Translations under genes and position numbers: made by a program
DNA from: Lachnospiraceae bacterium
GTDB taxonomy: Bacteria > Bacillota > Clostridia > Lachnospirales > Lachnospiraceae
Assembly (NCBI GenBank): GCA_910575605.1
Contig: CAJTEW010000009.1
Coordinates: 62,001-126,000 of the forward strand
Length of the DNA stretch: 64,000 bases
Direction of reading: 5' to 3'
The notes under the pieces: model-generated
Databases searched by the model: none
Told to the model about the DNA's origin: nothing
Seen by the model: only the letters and a program-made list of their open reading frames with translations
In this document: piece after piece, positions 1 through 9,101 of the stretch
Position numbering within the stretch: the stretch's first letter is position 1
Layout of the letters: each line of letters opens with the position of its first letter

Positions 1-217
1 TACAAAAAATGAATTCCGGATTCTGCAGATTCTTCTTGAAAACTCCGGAAAGATTGTGTCGAGAGATACGATTATTACAGGCTTATGGGAAAGCGATGAG
101 TTTATTGACGACAATACATTGACCGTAAATGTGTCAAGGCTCCGTAAGAAAATGGAGGAGCTTGGCCTCTTTGGTTTTATAAAAACGAAGAAAGGAATCG
201 GATACATAATAGAATGA
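1..217 (+). CDS. OmpR/PhoB-family response regulator, C-terminal part (5' truncated by window)
   Basis: Reading from base 2 to the TGA at 215-217 gives about 71 residues that form the end of an OmpR/PhoB winged-helix DNA-binding domain. Seen are the recognition-helix stretch NTLTVNVSRLRKKMEE and the beta-hairpin wing ending IKTKKGIGYIIE. The receiver domain lies outside the window. Its stop overlaps the ATG of the downstream histidine kinase (ATGA at 214-217), so the two are translationally coupled and form a two-component pair. The neighbouring BceAB-type exporter suggests a BceR-like regulator that responds to cell-wall-active peptides; this is inference from context. Confidence 0.9.
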   Translation, partial: TKNEFRILQILLENSGKIVSRDTIITGLWESDEFIDDNTLTVNVSRLRKKMEELGLFGFIKTKKGIGYIIE

Positions 218-1242
218 AGAAGACAGCCATCAGCTATCTGAAAGAAAACATAAAAGGATTATGTCTGTATATTGGATTCTCTGGTATCTTTTTTGTTATT
301 TTTGAACTTTATGAGCTCCCGGGAGAGGCTGTGGGCTATGCATTTCTCATAGCTGGTTTCTGGGTTCTATTGTATGGAGGAGTGGGCCTTTACCGGTATA
401 TGTGCCGCCGCAATGCGGTTTTAGAGATAGAGAAATGTATTGATTCAGGGCTTTATGAGCTCCCTGTTGCGGCAGATTTAATTGAGGAGGATTATCAGAG
501 AATACTGAAAAACCTTTATGAAAGCAGATTGGAGATTAAGTCAAAGGGGCGCATAAGAGAACAGGAAATGGCGGATTATTATGGAATGTGGGTGCACCAG
601 ATAAAGACCCCTATTGCTGCTCTTCGTATTCTGCTTCAGTCCTATGAGGAGGACGGTAGTGAGAGCCTTCGGGAGACTGTGCGTGATATGAAGCTTGAGC
701 TTTTTAAAATTGAACAGTATGTAGAAATGGTCCTTACATACCTTCGTATGGAATCCATGTCCTCAGACTTTATTTTTGATGTATATTCGCTTGATGATGT
801 GATACGGCAGGCTGTTCGAAAGTATTCTCAGATGTTCATCCTACGGAAGATTAAGCTTAATTACAGACCGGTGAATCAAAAGCTTCTGACAGATGAAAAG
901 TGGCTTCTTCTTGTGCTGGAACAACTTTTATCTAATGCACTTAAGTATACTCGGACAGAGGAAGCCGGAGAGAAGCCATGTGTTTCTATTTATATAGAGA
1001 AGGAAGAGCTAGTAATTGAGGATAATGGTATAGGTATTTATCCGGAGGATCTGCCACGGGTATTTGAGCGGGGGTTTACGGGCTATAATGGCCGTAGCAG
1101 CAAAAAATCAACAGGAATCGGCCTGTACCTGTGTAAATCGATAATGGACAAATTAAAGCACGGAATCAGGATTGAATCTGAACTGGGAAGAGGAACAAAG
1201 ATCTTTCTGAATTTTAAACGTTCCCAGCTTAATGTGGAATAA
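214..1242 (+). CDS. BceS-like intramembrane-sensing histidine kinase
   Basis: Sensor kinase of 342 residues. Two membrane segments (about 16-36 and 39-62) are joined by only a few residues, so there is no extracellular sensor domain, as in the BceS family where the partner ABC permease senses the antibiotic. The H-box MWVHQIKTP puts the phospho-accepting His at 128; the N-box is around Asn241, the G1 box is DNGIG at 270-274 and the G2 box is STGIGLYLCK at about 299-308. It overlaps the upstream regulator stop by four bases and is followed by a hairpin and the bceAB-like genes. Kinase assignment is secure; the peptide-antibiotic signal is inferred from neighbours. Confidence 0.9.
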   Translation: MKKTAISYLKENIKGLCLYIGFSGIFFVIFELYELPGEAVGYAFLIAGFWVLLYGGVGLYRYMCRRNAVLEIEKCIDSGLYELPVAADLIEEDYQRILKNLYESRLEIKSKGRIREQEMADYYGMWVHQIKTPIAALRILLQSYEEDGSESLRETVRDMKLELFKIEQYVEMVLTYLRMESMSSDFIFDVYSLDDVIRQAVRKYSQMFILRKIKLNYRPVNQKLLTDEKWLLLVLEQLLSNALKYTRTEEAGEKPCVSIYIEKEELVIEDNGIGIYPEDLPRVFERGFTGYNGRSSKKSTGIGLYLCKSIMDKLKHGIRIESELGRGTKIFLNFKRSQLNVE

Positions 1243-1251
1243 ACCTTTCAA

Positions 1252-1280
1252 AAATGTAAGAAATAACAGGGGAAATGTAA
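1252..1280 (+). promoter_or_regulatory. Possible response-regulator binding site: direct repeat of AAATGTAA
   Basis: The octamer AAATGTAA occurs at 1252-1259 and again at 1273-1280, exactly 21 bp apart (two helical turns), on the upstream side of a TATAAT at 1314-1319 that precedes the ABC transporter genes. OmpR-family regulators commonly bind direct repeats on one DNA face. No good -35 box is visible, which fits an activator-dependent promoter. The second copy also lies in the left arm of a hairpin. Confidence 0.35.
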
Positions 1281-1313
1281 CCTAAATCAATGGCAGGTCA
1301 TTTCCCCTTTCTT
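1268..1313 (+). terminator. Hairpin between histidine kinase and ABC transporter genes
   Basis: The arms AGGGGAAATG (1269-1278) and CATTTCCCCT (about 1299-1308) are perfectly complementary, with an additional inner ACCT/AGGT pairing, followed by TTCTTTATAATT. It could end the two-component transcript before the ABC genes. The trailing T-run is interrupted, so a purely regulatory role is possible. Confidence 0.55.
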
Positions 1314-1357
1314 TATAATTATATTTGTAAAATAAATGAAATAAATTTGGAGAAAGG

Positions 1358-2137
1358 ATGGAAGAGCATATGGCACTTTTGGATGTAAAAAACGTAAAGA
1401 AGATATATACTACCAGATTCGGAGGAAATCAGGTGGAGGCCTTAAGAGATGTGAATTTTTCTGTGGAGAGTGGGGAGTATGTGGCAATTATGGGAGAATC
1501 GGGCTCCGGCAAGACGACCCTTCTGAATATTCTGGCAGCCCTTGATAAGCCCACAGGCGGGAAGATTTATCTCAAGGGAAATGATATCGGAAAGATTACA
1601 GAAAAAGAGATGGCAGCCTTCAGGAGGCAGAATTTGGGGTTCGTGTTTCAGGACTTTAATCTTTTGGATACGTTTTCTATTAAGGATAATATCTTCCTTC
1701 CGCTGGTACTTTCCGGAAGGAAATATGAGGAGATGGAAAAAAAACTTGAACCGATTGCAAAAAGGCTGGAAATCGAAGAAATTTTAGGAAAATTTCCTTA
1801 CGAGGTATCGGGGGGCCAAAAACAGAGAACAGCAGTGGCCAGGGCGCTTATTACAAAACCCCAGCTCGTTCTGGCAGATGAGCCTACAGGGGCTTTAGAC
1901 TCCCGAGCTTCAGATGAACTCCTTACACTTTTTTCAGATATCAATGCAGATGGCCAGACAATTCTGATGGTTACCCATAGTGTAAAGGCAGCCAGTACAG
2001 CAAAGAGAGTTCTGTTTATTAAGGACGGGGAAGTGTTCCATCAGTTATATCGGGGAAATCTTTCGGGCGACCAGATGTACCAGAAAATTTCCGATACTCT
2101 GACAGTGCTTATTGCAGGAGGTGCCGGAAATGAGTAA
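1358..2137 (+). CDS. BceA-like ABC transporter ATPase
   Basis: ATP-binding subunit of 259 residues of the MacB/LolD/BceA class. Walker A GESGSGKT is at 46-53, the Q-loop near Gln98, the signature SGGQKQR at 151-157, and Walker B LVLADEP at about 170-176. The first ATG at 1358 has GGAG five bases upstream. An in-frame ATG at 1370 gives the family-typical start MALLDVKNV and is the alternative. The stop overlaps the permease start by eight bases, so the two are coupled. It energises export of, or detoxification against, peptide antibiotics such as bacitracin in characterised relatives; the substrate here is unknown. Confidence 0.88.
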   Translation: MEEHMALLDVKNVKKIYTTRFGGNQVEALRDVNFSVESGEYVAIMGESGSGKTTLLNILAALDKPTGGKIYLKGNDIGKITEKEMAAFRRQNLGFVFQDFNLLDTFSIKDNIFLPLVLSGRKYEEMEKKLEPIAKRLEIEEILGKFPYEVSGGQKQRTAVARALITKPQLVLADEPTGALDSRASDELLTLFSDINADGQTILMVTHSVKAASTAKRVLFIKDGEVFHQLYRGNLSGDQMYQKISDTLTVLIAGGAGNE

Positions 2138-4118
2138 GAAGATTTATACAAGGCTTGCCCTTACCAATATAAAAAATAACCGGAAAACTTATGTTCCCTA
2201 TATACTAACCTCTGTCTTAACAGTAGTGATGCTTTTTATTATGCACGGGCTGGCGAGAAATGACAGTGTAGGGGAAGGAAAGATTGCCCAGATTTTGATG
2301 ATGTCATGTGTTGTTATTCTGATCTTTGCAGCCATTTTCCTGTTTTATACAAACAGTTTTCTGATTAAGCGTAGAAAAAAAGAAATTGGTATTTATAATA
2401 TTCTCGGAATGGGAAAGGGACATATCGCAAAGATGCTGGTATTCGAGACACTTATTATTGCCGGTATAAGCATCGGGCTTGGACTTCTTCTGGGAATGTT
2501 ATTCAGTAAACTGATGTGGCTTCTTCTCATTAGACTGATTAACTATAATGTGAGGATGGAGTATATGGTTTATGGGGAAACTATAATCGGGACGATTGTA
2601 TATTTCCTGATTATTTTTACCATGACTCTTATTTATAATCTGATGCAGATTAAACTCTCCAACCCGGCAGAGCTTTTAAGGGGAGGAGTACAAGGAGAGC
2701 GTGAGCCTAAGACAAAGCTTTTTCTTACGGCTGTCGGTGTTCTTCTTATGGGTGCCGGCTATTATGTTGCTGTGACGGTGGAGTCGCCTCTTGCGGCAAT
2801 TCAGTTATTTTTTGTTGCAGTTATCATGGTAGTACTTGGAACCTATGCCCTATTTACGGCCGGAAGTATAGCAGTTTTGAAACTGCTGAGAAAAAATAAA
2901 AAATTTTATTATCAGAGTAAGCATTTTATAGCAGTATCTGGCATGCTCTACAGGATGAAGCAGAATGCGGTGGGACTTGCAAATATTTGCATTTTAAGTA
3001 CAATGGTGCTGGTACTAGTTTCAACCTCTGTTTCTATGTATTTAGGCACGGAGGATATGCTTCATGTAAGATATCCGAAAGAAATATCTGTGAGAATTTA
3101 TGGTACAACCAAGGAGAGTGAAGATAAGATTGAAGCCATCATTTCAGAGGTGGCAGAGAAGTACCACGTAGAGGCTGCAGAGCAGACAAGGACACACTAT
3201 GCTGCGGGTACTATGCTTCTTTCAGACAGTAATATGAAGCTGGCACCTGACGGAAATTATGGGGAACAGGATGTCAGGGAAATTTATATGATTCCCCAGG
3301 AAGATTACAATCAGATGACCGGAGAAAACATAAATCTAAAGGAAGAAGAAGTTATTTTTTACACAACAAATGAAAAAAAATATGGGTGGAAGGAAGTCCA
3401 GATTGAAGACAAATCTTATCACATTGTAAAAGAACTGGGGGATATGTGGACAGAGCCGAAGGATGATGACAGAATTGTGGAAGGAATTTTTCTCGTATTC
3501 GCTGATACAGAGCAGATAGAGGAGTGGATTCAGTATATCTGTGATCATTCAGATATGAAGGAAGAATGGGTACAGAATATCTGCCGTATGCGGTATGAAA
3601 CAGGCTTTGATATGAAAGGAGAGGAGGAAGCCTGTGCCCTGGCAGAGGAAGAATTGGTACAGAGAATACAAAATGAAGTACAGGAGGCAGAGATTGAAAG
3701 CAGAGAAATGGAAAAAAGAGAATTTTATGGACTTTACGGTGGGCTTCTTTTTATAGGAATTTATCTGGGAGCCATGTTTTTGATGGCAACAGTTCTTATT
3801 ATTTATTATAAGCAGATATCAGAAGGTTATGATGACAGAGAGCGGTATCAGATTATGCAGAAGGTAGGCATGGGAAGACGAGAAGTGAAAAAATCTATCA
3901 GAAGTCAGGTGCTTCTTGTATTTTTCCTTCCCCTTGCAGTATCAGTTCTTCATGTAGCTGTGGCATTTACTGTAGTAAAAAAGCTTCTTGCCATATTGTA
4001 TCTTACTAATGAGTCGTTGTTTTTTATATGTACTGTGGGGACAATTGTAGTATTTGCAGTATTTTATGCGGTTGTATATGGGATAACGGCGAGAGAGTAC
4101 TACCGGATTGTCAAATAG
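2130..4118 (+). CDS. BceB-like ABC transporter permease (FtsX domains, large extracellular loop)
   Basis: Membrane subunit of 662 residues. The start is set at the ATG at 2130 because GGAGG sits eight bases upstream at 2117-2121. The architecture is BceB-type: N-terminal transmembrane helix, an FtsX block at about 55-160, further helices to about 290, a soluble extracellular region at roughly 310-535 and a C-terminal FtsX block of three helices. In this family the extracellular loop recognises the peptide and controls the cognate kinase, which matches the sensorless kinase encoded upstream. Together with the ATPase it forms a resistance/sensing module. Function is inferred from family and gene order. 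Confidence 0.87.
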   Translation: MSKKIYTRLALTNIKNNRKTYVPYILTSVLTVVMLFIMHGLARNDSVGEGKIAQILMMSCVVILIFAAIFLFYTNSFLIKRRKKEIGIYNILGMGKGHIAKMLVFETLIIAGISIGLGLLLGMLFSKLMWLLLIRLINYNVRMEYMVYGETIIGTIVYFLIIFTMTLIYNLMQIKLSNPAELLRGGVQGEREPKTKLFLTAVGVLLMGAGYYVAVTVESPLAAIQLFFVAVIMVVLGTYALFTAGSIAVLKLLRKNKKFYYQSKHFIAVSGMLYRMKQNAVGLANICILSTMVLVLVSTSVSMYLGTEDMLHVRYPKEISVRIYGTTKESEDKIEAIISEVAEKYHVEAAEQTRTHYAAGTMLLSDSNMKLAPDGNYGEQDVREIYMIPQEDYNQMTGENINLKEEEVIFYTTNEKKYGWKEVQIEDKSYHIVKELGDMWTEPKDDDRIVEGIFLVFADTEQIEEWIQYICDHSDMKEEWVQNICRMRYETGFDMKGEEEACALAEEELVQRIQNEVQEAEIESREMEKREFYGLYGGLLFIGIYLGAMFLMATVLIIYYKQISEGYDDRERYQIMQKVGMGRREVKKSIRSQVLLVFFLPLAVSVLHVAVAFTVVKKLLAILYLTNESLFFICTVGTIVVFAVFYAVVYGITAREYYRIVK

Positions 4119-4181
4119 AGTTGACACAGTAAAGCTTCTGGTTGTATTGTTGTTATAAGAATGAAAATAGGAGGTTTTCTT

Positions 4182-4538
4182 ATGACAAGAGACGGAGAAA
4201 GAGAAATCGTAAGGGCAGAGCATGTGAATGGTGGTGAAGGGTATATTTTGAAAGAGGCCCTGTTAAAAAAGGAAGAGCTCGGGGAGCATTGCAGGATGTT
4301 TTCACTGGTGACTGTTCCCACAGGCTGTGAGCTAGGCTGCCACGAACACCACGGGGAGACAGAGACCTATTATATTTTAAGAGGGAAAGGAACTTATAAT
4401 GATAATGGGAAAGAGATGGATGTAAAGGCAGGAGATGTGCTGTTCTGTAAGGATGGGGAAGGTCATGGGATTGTAAATACAGGGGAATATGATCTTGTGT
4501 TTGTGGCACTGATTCTTGCTGGGGACGGGGTAATTTGA
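4182..4538 (+). CDS. Small cupin-domain protein
   Basis: Single-domain cupin of 118 residues, started at the ATG at 4182 because ATAGGAGG ends seven bases upstream. The cupin motif 1 pattern G-x5-H-x-H-x4-E-x6-G is visible as GCELGCHEHHGETETYYILRG (split: histidines in CHEHH, then GETETYYIL), followed by motif 2 around AGDVLFCKDGEGHGIVN. The histidines and glutamate suit a bound metal. Proteins of this size in the Cupin_2 family bind small ligands or act as isomerases or dioxygenases; nothing here identifies a substrate. Its last codons, including the stop, lie inside a palindromic repeat that also forms the end of the convergent aminotransferase gene. Confidence 0.8.
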   Translation: MTRDGEREIVRAEHVNGGEGYILKEALLKKEELGEHCRMFSLVTVPTGCELGCHEHHGETETYYILRGKGTYNDNGKEMDVKAGDVLFCKDGEGHGIVNTGEYDLVFVALILAGDGVI

Positions 4539-4554
4539 ATTTTACCCCGTCCCC
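4521..4554. repeat. Palindromic repeat (short form) at the convergent 3' ends
   Basis: GGGGACGGGGTAA at 4521-4533 is the exact reverse complement of TTACCCCGTCCCC at 4542-4554. The same outer sequence (GGGGACGGGGTAAAATT) bounds a much longer palindrome at 47171-47247, so the two belong to one dispersed family. Here the left arm supplies the last codons of the cupin gene and the right arm the last codons and stop of the reverse-strand aminotransferase. It may act as a bidirectional transcription stop, but lacks a clear T-run. Confidence 0.7.
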
Positions 4555-5642
4555 AACGTTCTCTCGATACACTTCATCAGCCGTTCATTATCTGAAGGCA
4601 TCATAATACAGAATCGTATGTATTCTCCATTAAGGGTCTTAAATGATGAACAGTCTCGTATCATCATTTTTTCTTTTATTGCAGCCTCAAATACGTCAAA
4701 TGAAGTAATTCCAGGCTTTAAAATTCTTACAAGAATAAAGTTCCCATAAGGTTTATACACCTTAACCTTTGATATTTTCTTAAGCCTCTCATAAAGCATG
4801 TCCCTCTCTGTGCAGACTAAGGCACGTGTCTGTTCTATATATTCTGTATCTCTAAGCATCAGCTCTCCGGCATATGCGCCGATGCTGTTTAAGCTCCAGG
4901 GGTTCTGGTGCATGAGGAGATCTTTAAGAAATTCAGTGTTGCTGGTAATTCCGTAGCCGAACCTGAGTCCTGGTGCGGCAAAGAATTTAGATACTCCTCG
5001 TATGACTATAAGGTTATCGTATTTTCCGGTAAGGGATACTGCTGTAATCTCGGATACATTCGGGGAAAATTCCACATAGGTTTCATCAATCATGACAAAA
5101 ATATCCCGTTTTTTTGCTTCTGAAAGAAGCAGTTCAAGCTCCCTGAGCCGGATGGCAGAGGAGGTTGGATTGTTTGGATTACAGAGGATGATAAGGTCGG
5201 TTCCACTGGTAATGAAATGTAGAAAATCAGGCATGTCCAGCTCGAAATTCTCGGATTCTTTCAGATTATACTCATATATTTCACCTCCGGTCAGGCTGAG
5301 CTCCCGTGCATACTCTGAATAAGCAGGTCCAAGAATCAGTGCCTTTTTGGCCCTCCTCTGGCTGATAAGAAGAGAAATGAGCTCTGTAGAGCCATTTCCG
5401 ACAACAACATGTGAGGCAGGAACGCTGCAGTATGTGCTTATACATTCCTTGAGTGTTTTATAATTTCGGTCCGGGTAGGAGGAGATGACATCCAGATGCG
5501 CAGCAAGAGACTTTTTTACACTCTGTGAAAGCCCGAGAGGGTTGACATTTGCGCCAAATTTGATAATTTCTTCTTGAGCAATCCCATAATATTCCGCGAT
5601 TTTTTCCAGGTCGCTTCCATGAAATTCTAATCGTTTTTCCAT
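4542..5642 (-). CDS. CobD/HisC-like PLP-dependent aminotransferase (class I/II)
   Basis: PLP enzyme of 366 residues, fold-type I. The N-terminus HGSDLEKIAEYYGI followed by FGANVNPLG resembles L-threonine-O-3-phosphate decarboxylase (CobD), which is a histidinol-phosphate aminotransferase relative. Active-site features are NPNNPT at 155-160, Asp186 in DETY and the Schiff-base lysine Lys219 in RGVSKFF, with the phosphate-binding Arg in GLRFGYG. No cobalamin or histidine genes are nearby, so substrate cannot be decided between threonine phosphate, histidinol phosphate and another amino acid. The gene is divergent from the large DUF5717-like gene and convergent with the cupin. Confidence 0.75.
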   Translation of the reverse strand: MEKRLEFHGSDLEKIAEYYGIAQEEIIKFGANVNPLGLSQSVKKSLAAHLDVISSYPDRNYKTLKECISTYCSVPASHVVVGNGSTELISLLISQRRAKKALILGPAYSEYARELSLTGGEIYEYNLKESENFELDMPDFLHFITSGTDLIILCNPNNPTSSAIRLRELELLLSEAKKRDIFVMIDETYVEFSPNVSEITAVSLTGKYDNLIVIRGVSKFFAAPGLRFGYGITSNTEFLKDLLMHQNPWSLNSIGAYAGELMLRDTEYIEQTRALVCTERDMLYERLKKISKVKVYKPYGNFILVRILKPGITSFDVFEAAIKEKMMIRDCSSFKTLNGEYIRFCIMMPSDNERLMKCIERTLGTG

Positions 5643-5703
5643 ATAGTTACCTCCTGATATTTAGCGAGACGTGATATAAATTTTAATTTTTCTATTTCTG
5701 GCA

Positions 5704-5733
5704 TTGCCATTACTGCTCAAACAATGCTATAAT
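5704..5733 (+). promoter_or_regulatory. Sigma-A type promoter for the three-gene unknown operon
   Basis: TTGCCA at 5704-5709 and a perfect TATAAT at 5728-5733 are separated by 18 bases. They lie about 50 bases upstream of the large gene starting at 5786 and point towards it. No further promoter is obvious before the next two genes. Confidence 0.65.
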
Positions 5734-5785
5734 TCATTATACGTATGTTTTCAGAAAAATGCAACGAAAGAAGCAGGTGTAGGAC

Positions 5786-8700
5786 TTGAAAAACAAAATC
5801 CAGAAATTTTCGAAAGGGAACTTTCGGCTTGCAAGACCGGAGGTTGTATTTGAAGAAACGAATCTGGTACTGATTATTGGAGAAGGGGAAGTATTCAGGG
5901 GGAGTTTCTTAATTAAAAGCAGTAATGAGAGTGCGATACGGGGACTTATCTACCCGTCTTCTTTTCGTGTACATTTAAAAGACTCTGGTTTTGACGGTAA
6001 TCCTGCCAGAGTAGAATTTACCTATGACGGCAGGGGACTTCCTCCAGGACATGTGGAGGAAGGAAAGTTTACGGTTGTCTGTACCGGAGGGGAGTATGAG
6101 CTATCCTTTACAGCAATTGTGGAGAAACCCTATGTTATGACTGCCTATGGCAAGGTGCAGAATACAGATGATTTCAGAAAGCTTGCTATTAAGGATTATT
6201 CTGAGGCTGCAAGGCTTTTTCGTTCCCGTGATTTCTACAGTATTTTAAAATATGAAAATGAACGAATTTTTTATCTGTATGATAATATGCGAAAATGGTC
6301 GTTAGGAGAGCAGGCGCTGGAAGAATTTCTTGTGGGAATTAAACAGAAGGAATGTATTTTTCTTACCCTTCCAGGCGAGGGGATGTTGTTTGAGGATATC
6401 GACCAGTCTACAAAAGGAGTATTGACTCTGCTTAAAAACACCTGGGGGTATATGCCTGTCCATATTGAGACAGAAGGGCGGTTTTTAAAGGCATCAAGAA
6501 CCGAGATTACGACAGAAGAATTTGTGGGAAATACATATGAGGTTGAATATTATGTCCGCCCGGAATTTCTGCACGGCGGGCGTAATTATGGTGCTATAAA
6601 GTTTGTGACGCCGTATGAAACACTTATATACGAGGTAGAAGTGCTTCAGAACCAGGAATATGATGAGAACCATCATGTGCCTGAGCTTTTGACTGCACAG
6701 ATTACAAAGGAATATATCAGCTATGTTGCAGGAAGGATTGAGCTTAAGAACTGGGTGGAAAGCGCCATTGAAAAGCTTCTGTCTATCCGCAAGATAGAGC
6801 CGCAGAATGAGTTATATCAGCTTATCCAGGCCCATGTTTACATTATGGGCAGTCGTATAGAAGAGGCAAAATGGATTCTCGAAAATTATAATTATAACCG
6901 CTTTGCCATTGGAAAGGATCCTATTACAAACTGTTATTATCTATTCCTTACTGCGCTTATCCGCGGGAACAGGGCACATACGGAAAGAGTGTTAGATGAG
7001 ATTGGGAAGACCTACCTGCGGCATCAGGATTCCTGGATACTTCTTTATATGCTGCTTAAATTAGATCCCAAATACAGGAATCCATATAAAAGACTTGAGG
7101 TACTGGAGCAGCAGTACGAGTTTGAGGTGCACAGCGTGCTTTTCTATCTGGAGGTATATCTGTGCTACCAGGAGAAGCCAACCCTTCTTAAAAAACTGGG
7201 AGACCTTGAGACACATGTGCTGAATTTTGCAACAAAGCACCGCCTTATTACAAAAGAGGCTGCTCTGTATGTGGCAAATATTGCAAGCCAGCGCAAGGAA
7301 TTTGGAAAGCCTCTGTTCCGTATTTTAGAGCGCATTTATAATATGTACAGCGAGGTTATGATACTGAATACAATCTGTACGCTTCTGATAAAGGCCGGTA
7401 AAACAGAGAAAAGATATTTTGTCTGGTATCAGAGGGCAGTGGACGCAGGGCTTCGGATTGCCAGGCTGTATGAATATTACATGATAACCTTGAATGAGAA
7501 AAGTATTAGGGGAGCGCTCCCAAGGACCATATTTTTATATTTTATGCATGGAAACTCTTTGGATTATAAAAAGGCGGCCTTTCTTTATGCTAATCTACTT
7601 ACCTTTCAAGATGAAGAAGAGCTGTATCTTGGCTACAGGGAGCAGATGGTAAAGTTTACATGGGATCAGCTTGAAAAGAGACATATATCGGAGTCCTTAA
7701 GAGTTCTTTATAAACGTTTCTGTACAGCGGAGGATATGGATGCAAAACGTATGGAGGCAATGAGGGACATCTGTTATTCCTACGGAGTTACAACAAAGGT
7801 TCCCAACATGAAATGTGTTCTGGTGATTGAAAAGGATGGCGAGGTGCGCCAAAGGGTTCCTTATAATGAAAAGGACGGAGCAGTCATCCATCTTTATGAC
7901 AGGGAATCACGTATTGTCTGGGAATCTATGGAAGGCCGGTATTATACAGACTCTATTGTATATGAGACAGACCGTTTGTTTTATGAGCCGAGATTTATGG
8001 AGATGTGCCGGGAATATGCGGATGCATCGGGAGTATGGCAGGAACAGAGTGAGGAAGAGGAAGTGACCTTTGAGAAAATAAAAGAGAAAGGGATTTCTGA
8101 TTTTGATGAAAAAGAGGTATTTCGCTTATGCAGTGCGGCTGTCAGGGATACCGGCTACAAAGAGGAAGATTTTCTTACCTTCCTTTGCTTTGAAATGTTT
8201 AAAAGGGAGCAGTATGACAAGGCGACACTTTTGTATCTGGCTAATTATTACTGTGGTGCTACAAGAGACATGAAGCATTTGTGGAAGGCGGCCCACGAGT
8301 ATGGTATTCCGGTTTATAAGCTTGGAGAACGAATTATTACCCAGATGGTATTTTCAGAAAATCTGTTTGGGGAGGAAAAGATATTTGAGGATTATTATCT
8401 GTCAGGAAATGCATATTTTCGGCTGAAGCAGGCATATTTAGCCTTTGTGTCCAGAGAATATGTGCTCCGGGGACGGAATCTTGAAAGCTGTATCTTCCGA
8501 ATTATCGCTCAGGAGTGCGACGAGAAGGAAGAGCTTACGGATGTATGTAAGATAGCGCTTTTAGATTACTATGCAGGGCGGGATTATCCGGCGGATCTTG
8601 AGCCGGTGCTTCACCAGGTGCTCCGTGAGATGTGTGAAAAACAGCTTGTTCTTCCAAGCTATATGAGATATAAGGATTCGTGGCTTAGGGAAGTTCAGCT

Positions 8701-9073
8701 TTATGATAAGGTTATGATATTCTATCATGCAAAGGACGGAAGTAAAGTAAAGCTGTTTTATAAGATAAAGACAGGAAAAAGGGAATCATTAGGCTATCAG
8801 TCTGAGATACTGATTCCTGTATTTGAGAATATTTATGTGAAACAGTTTGTGCTGTATGATGATGAAGTCATCAATTATTATATTGAAGAAATTAATGGAA
8901 AGGATAGCTTTACGACAGAGAAGGAGGTCCTGAAAAATGAATTCTGTATCTGTGCAGGGAAATTCGGGAGGATTAATGAAATGATGAAGTTAACTCCTGC
9001 AAAGAGAAAGAAAGCTATGATAGAATACGAGGAAGAACTGCTTCTTGCAGAAAAGTTGTTTAAGGTATACTGA
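5786..9073 (+). CDS. Giant DUF5717-like protein (beta domains plus alpha-solenoid)
   Basis: Protein of 1095 residues without signal peptide or membrane segment, so probably cytoplasmic. Start is the TTG at 5786 with AGGTG six bases upstream. By eye: a beta-rich Ig-like domain at about 15-115 (with GLPPGHVEEGKFTV), a second similar domain at about 190-290 (YEVEYYVRPEFLHGG), a long helical, TPR-like solenoid at about 300-900, and a beta-rich C-terminal part at about 950-1060. I recall this family as DUF5717, found in Lachnospiraceae beside DUF5716. It heads an operon with a degenerate Hsp70-like protein and a TPR-like protein, which suggests a large scaffold or chaperone-like assembly. No enzymatic motif is visible and the function is unknown. 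Confidence 0.75.
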   Translation: MKNKIQKFSKGNFRLARPEVVFEETNLVLIIGEGEVFRGSFLIKSSNESAIRGLIYPSSFRVHLKDSGFDGNPARVEFTYDGRGLPPGHVEEGKFTVVCTGGEYELSFTAIVEKPYVMTAYGKVQNTDDFRKLAIKDYSEAARLFRSRDFYSILKYENERIFYLYDNMRKWSLGEQALEEFLVGIKQKECIFLTLPGEGMLFEDIDQSTKGVLTLLKNTWGYMPVHIETEGRFLKASRTEITTEEFVGNTYEVEYYVRPEFLHGGRNYGAIKFVTPYETLIYEVEVLQNQEYDENHHVPELLTAQITKEYISYVAGRIELKNWVESAIEKLLSIRKIEPQNELYQLIQAHVYIMGSRIEEAKWILENYNYNRFAIGKDPITNCYYLFLTALIRGNRAHTERVLDEIGKTYLRHQDSWILLYMLLKLDPKYRNPYKRLEVLEQQYEFEVHSVLFYLEVYLCYQEKPTLLKKLGDLETHVLNFATKHRLITKEAALYVANIASQRKEFGKPLFRILERIYNMYSEVMILNTICTLLIKAGKTEKRYFVWYQRAVDAGLRIARLYEYYMITLNEKSIRGALPRTIFLYFMHGNSLDYKKAAFLYANLLTFQDEEELYLGYREQMVKFTWDQLEKRHISESLRVLYKRFCTAEDMDAKRMEAMRDICYSYGVTTKVPNMKCVLVIEKDGEVRQRVPYNEKDGAVIHLYDRESRIVWESMEGRYYTDSIVYETDRLFYEPRFMEMCREYADASGVWQEQSEEEEVTFEKIKEKGISDFDEKEVFRLCSAAVRDTGYKEEDFLTFLCFEMFKREQYDKATLLYLANYYCGATRDMKHLWKAAHEYGIPVYKLGERIITQMVFSENLFGEEKIFEDYYLSGNAYFRLKQAYLAFVSREYVLRGRNLESCIFRIIAQECDEKEELTDVCKIALLDYYAGRDYPADLEPVLHQVLREMCEKQLVLPSYMRYKDSWLREVQLYDKVMIFYHAKDGSKVKLFYKIKTGKRESLGYQSEILIPVFENIYVKQFVLYDDEVINYYIEEINGKDSFTTEKEVLKNEFCICAGKFGRINEMMKLTPAKRKKAMIEYEEELLLAEKLFKVY

Positions 9074-9101
9074 TTTAGAGTAAGAGAAGGGAGGATGGAT
9101 A

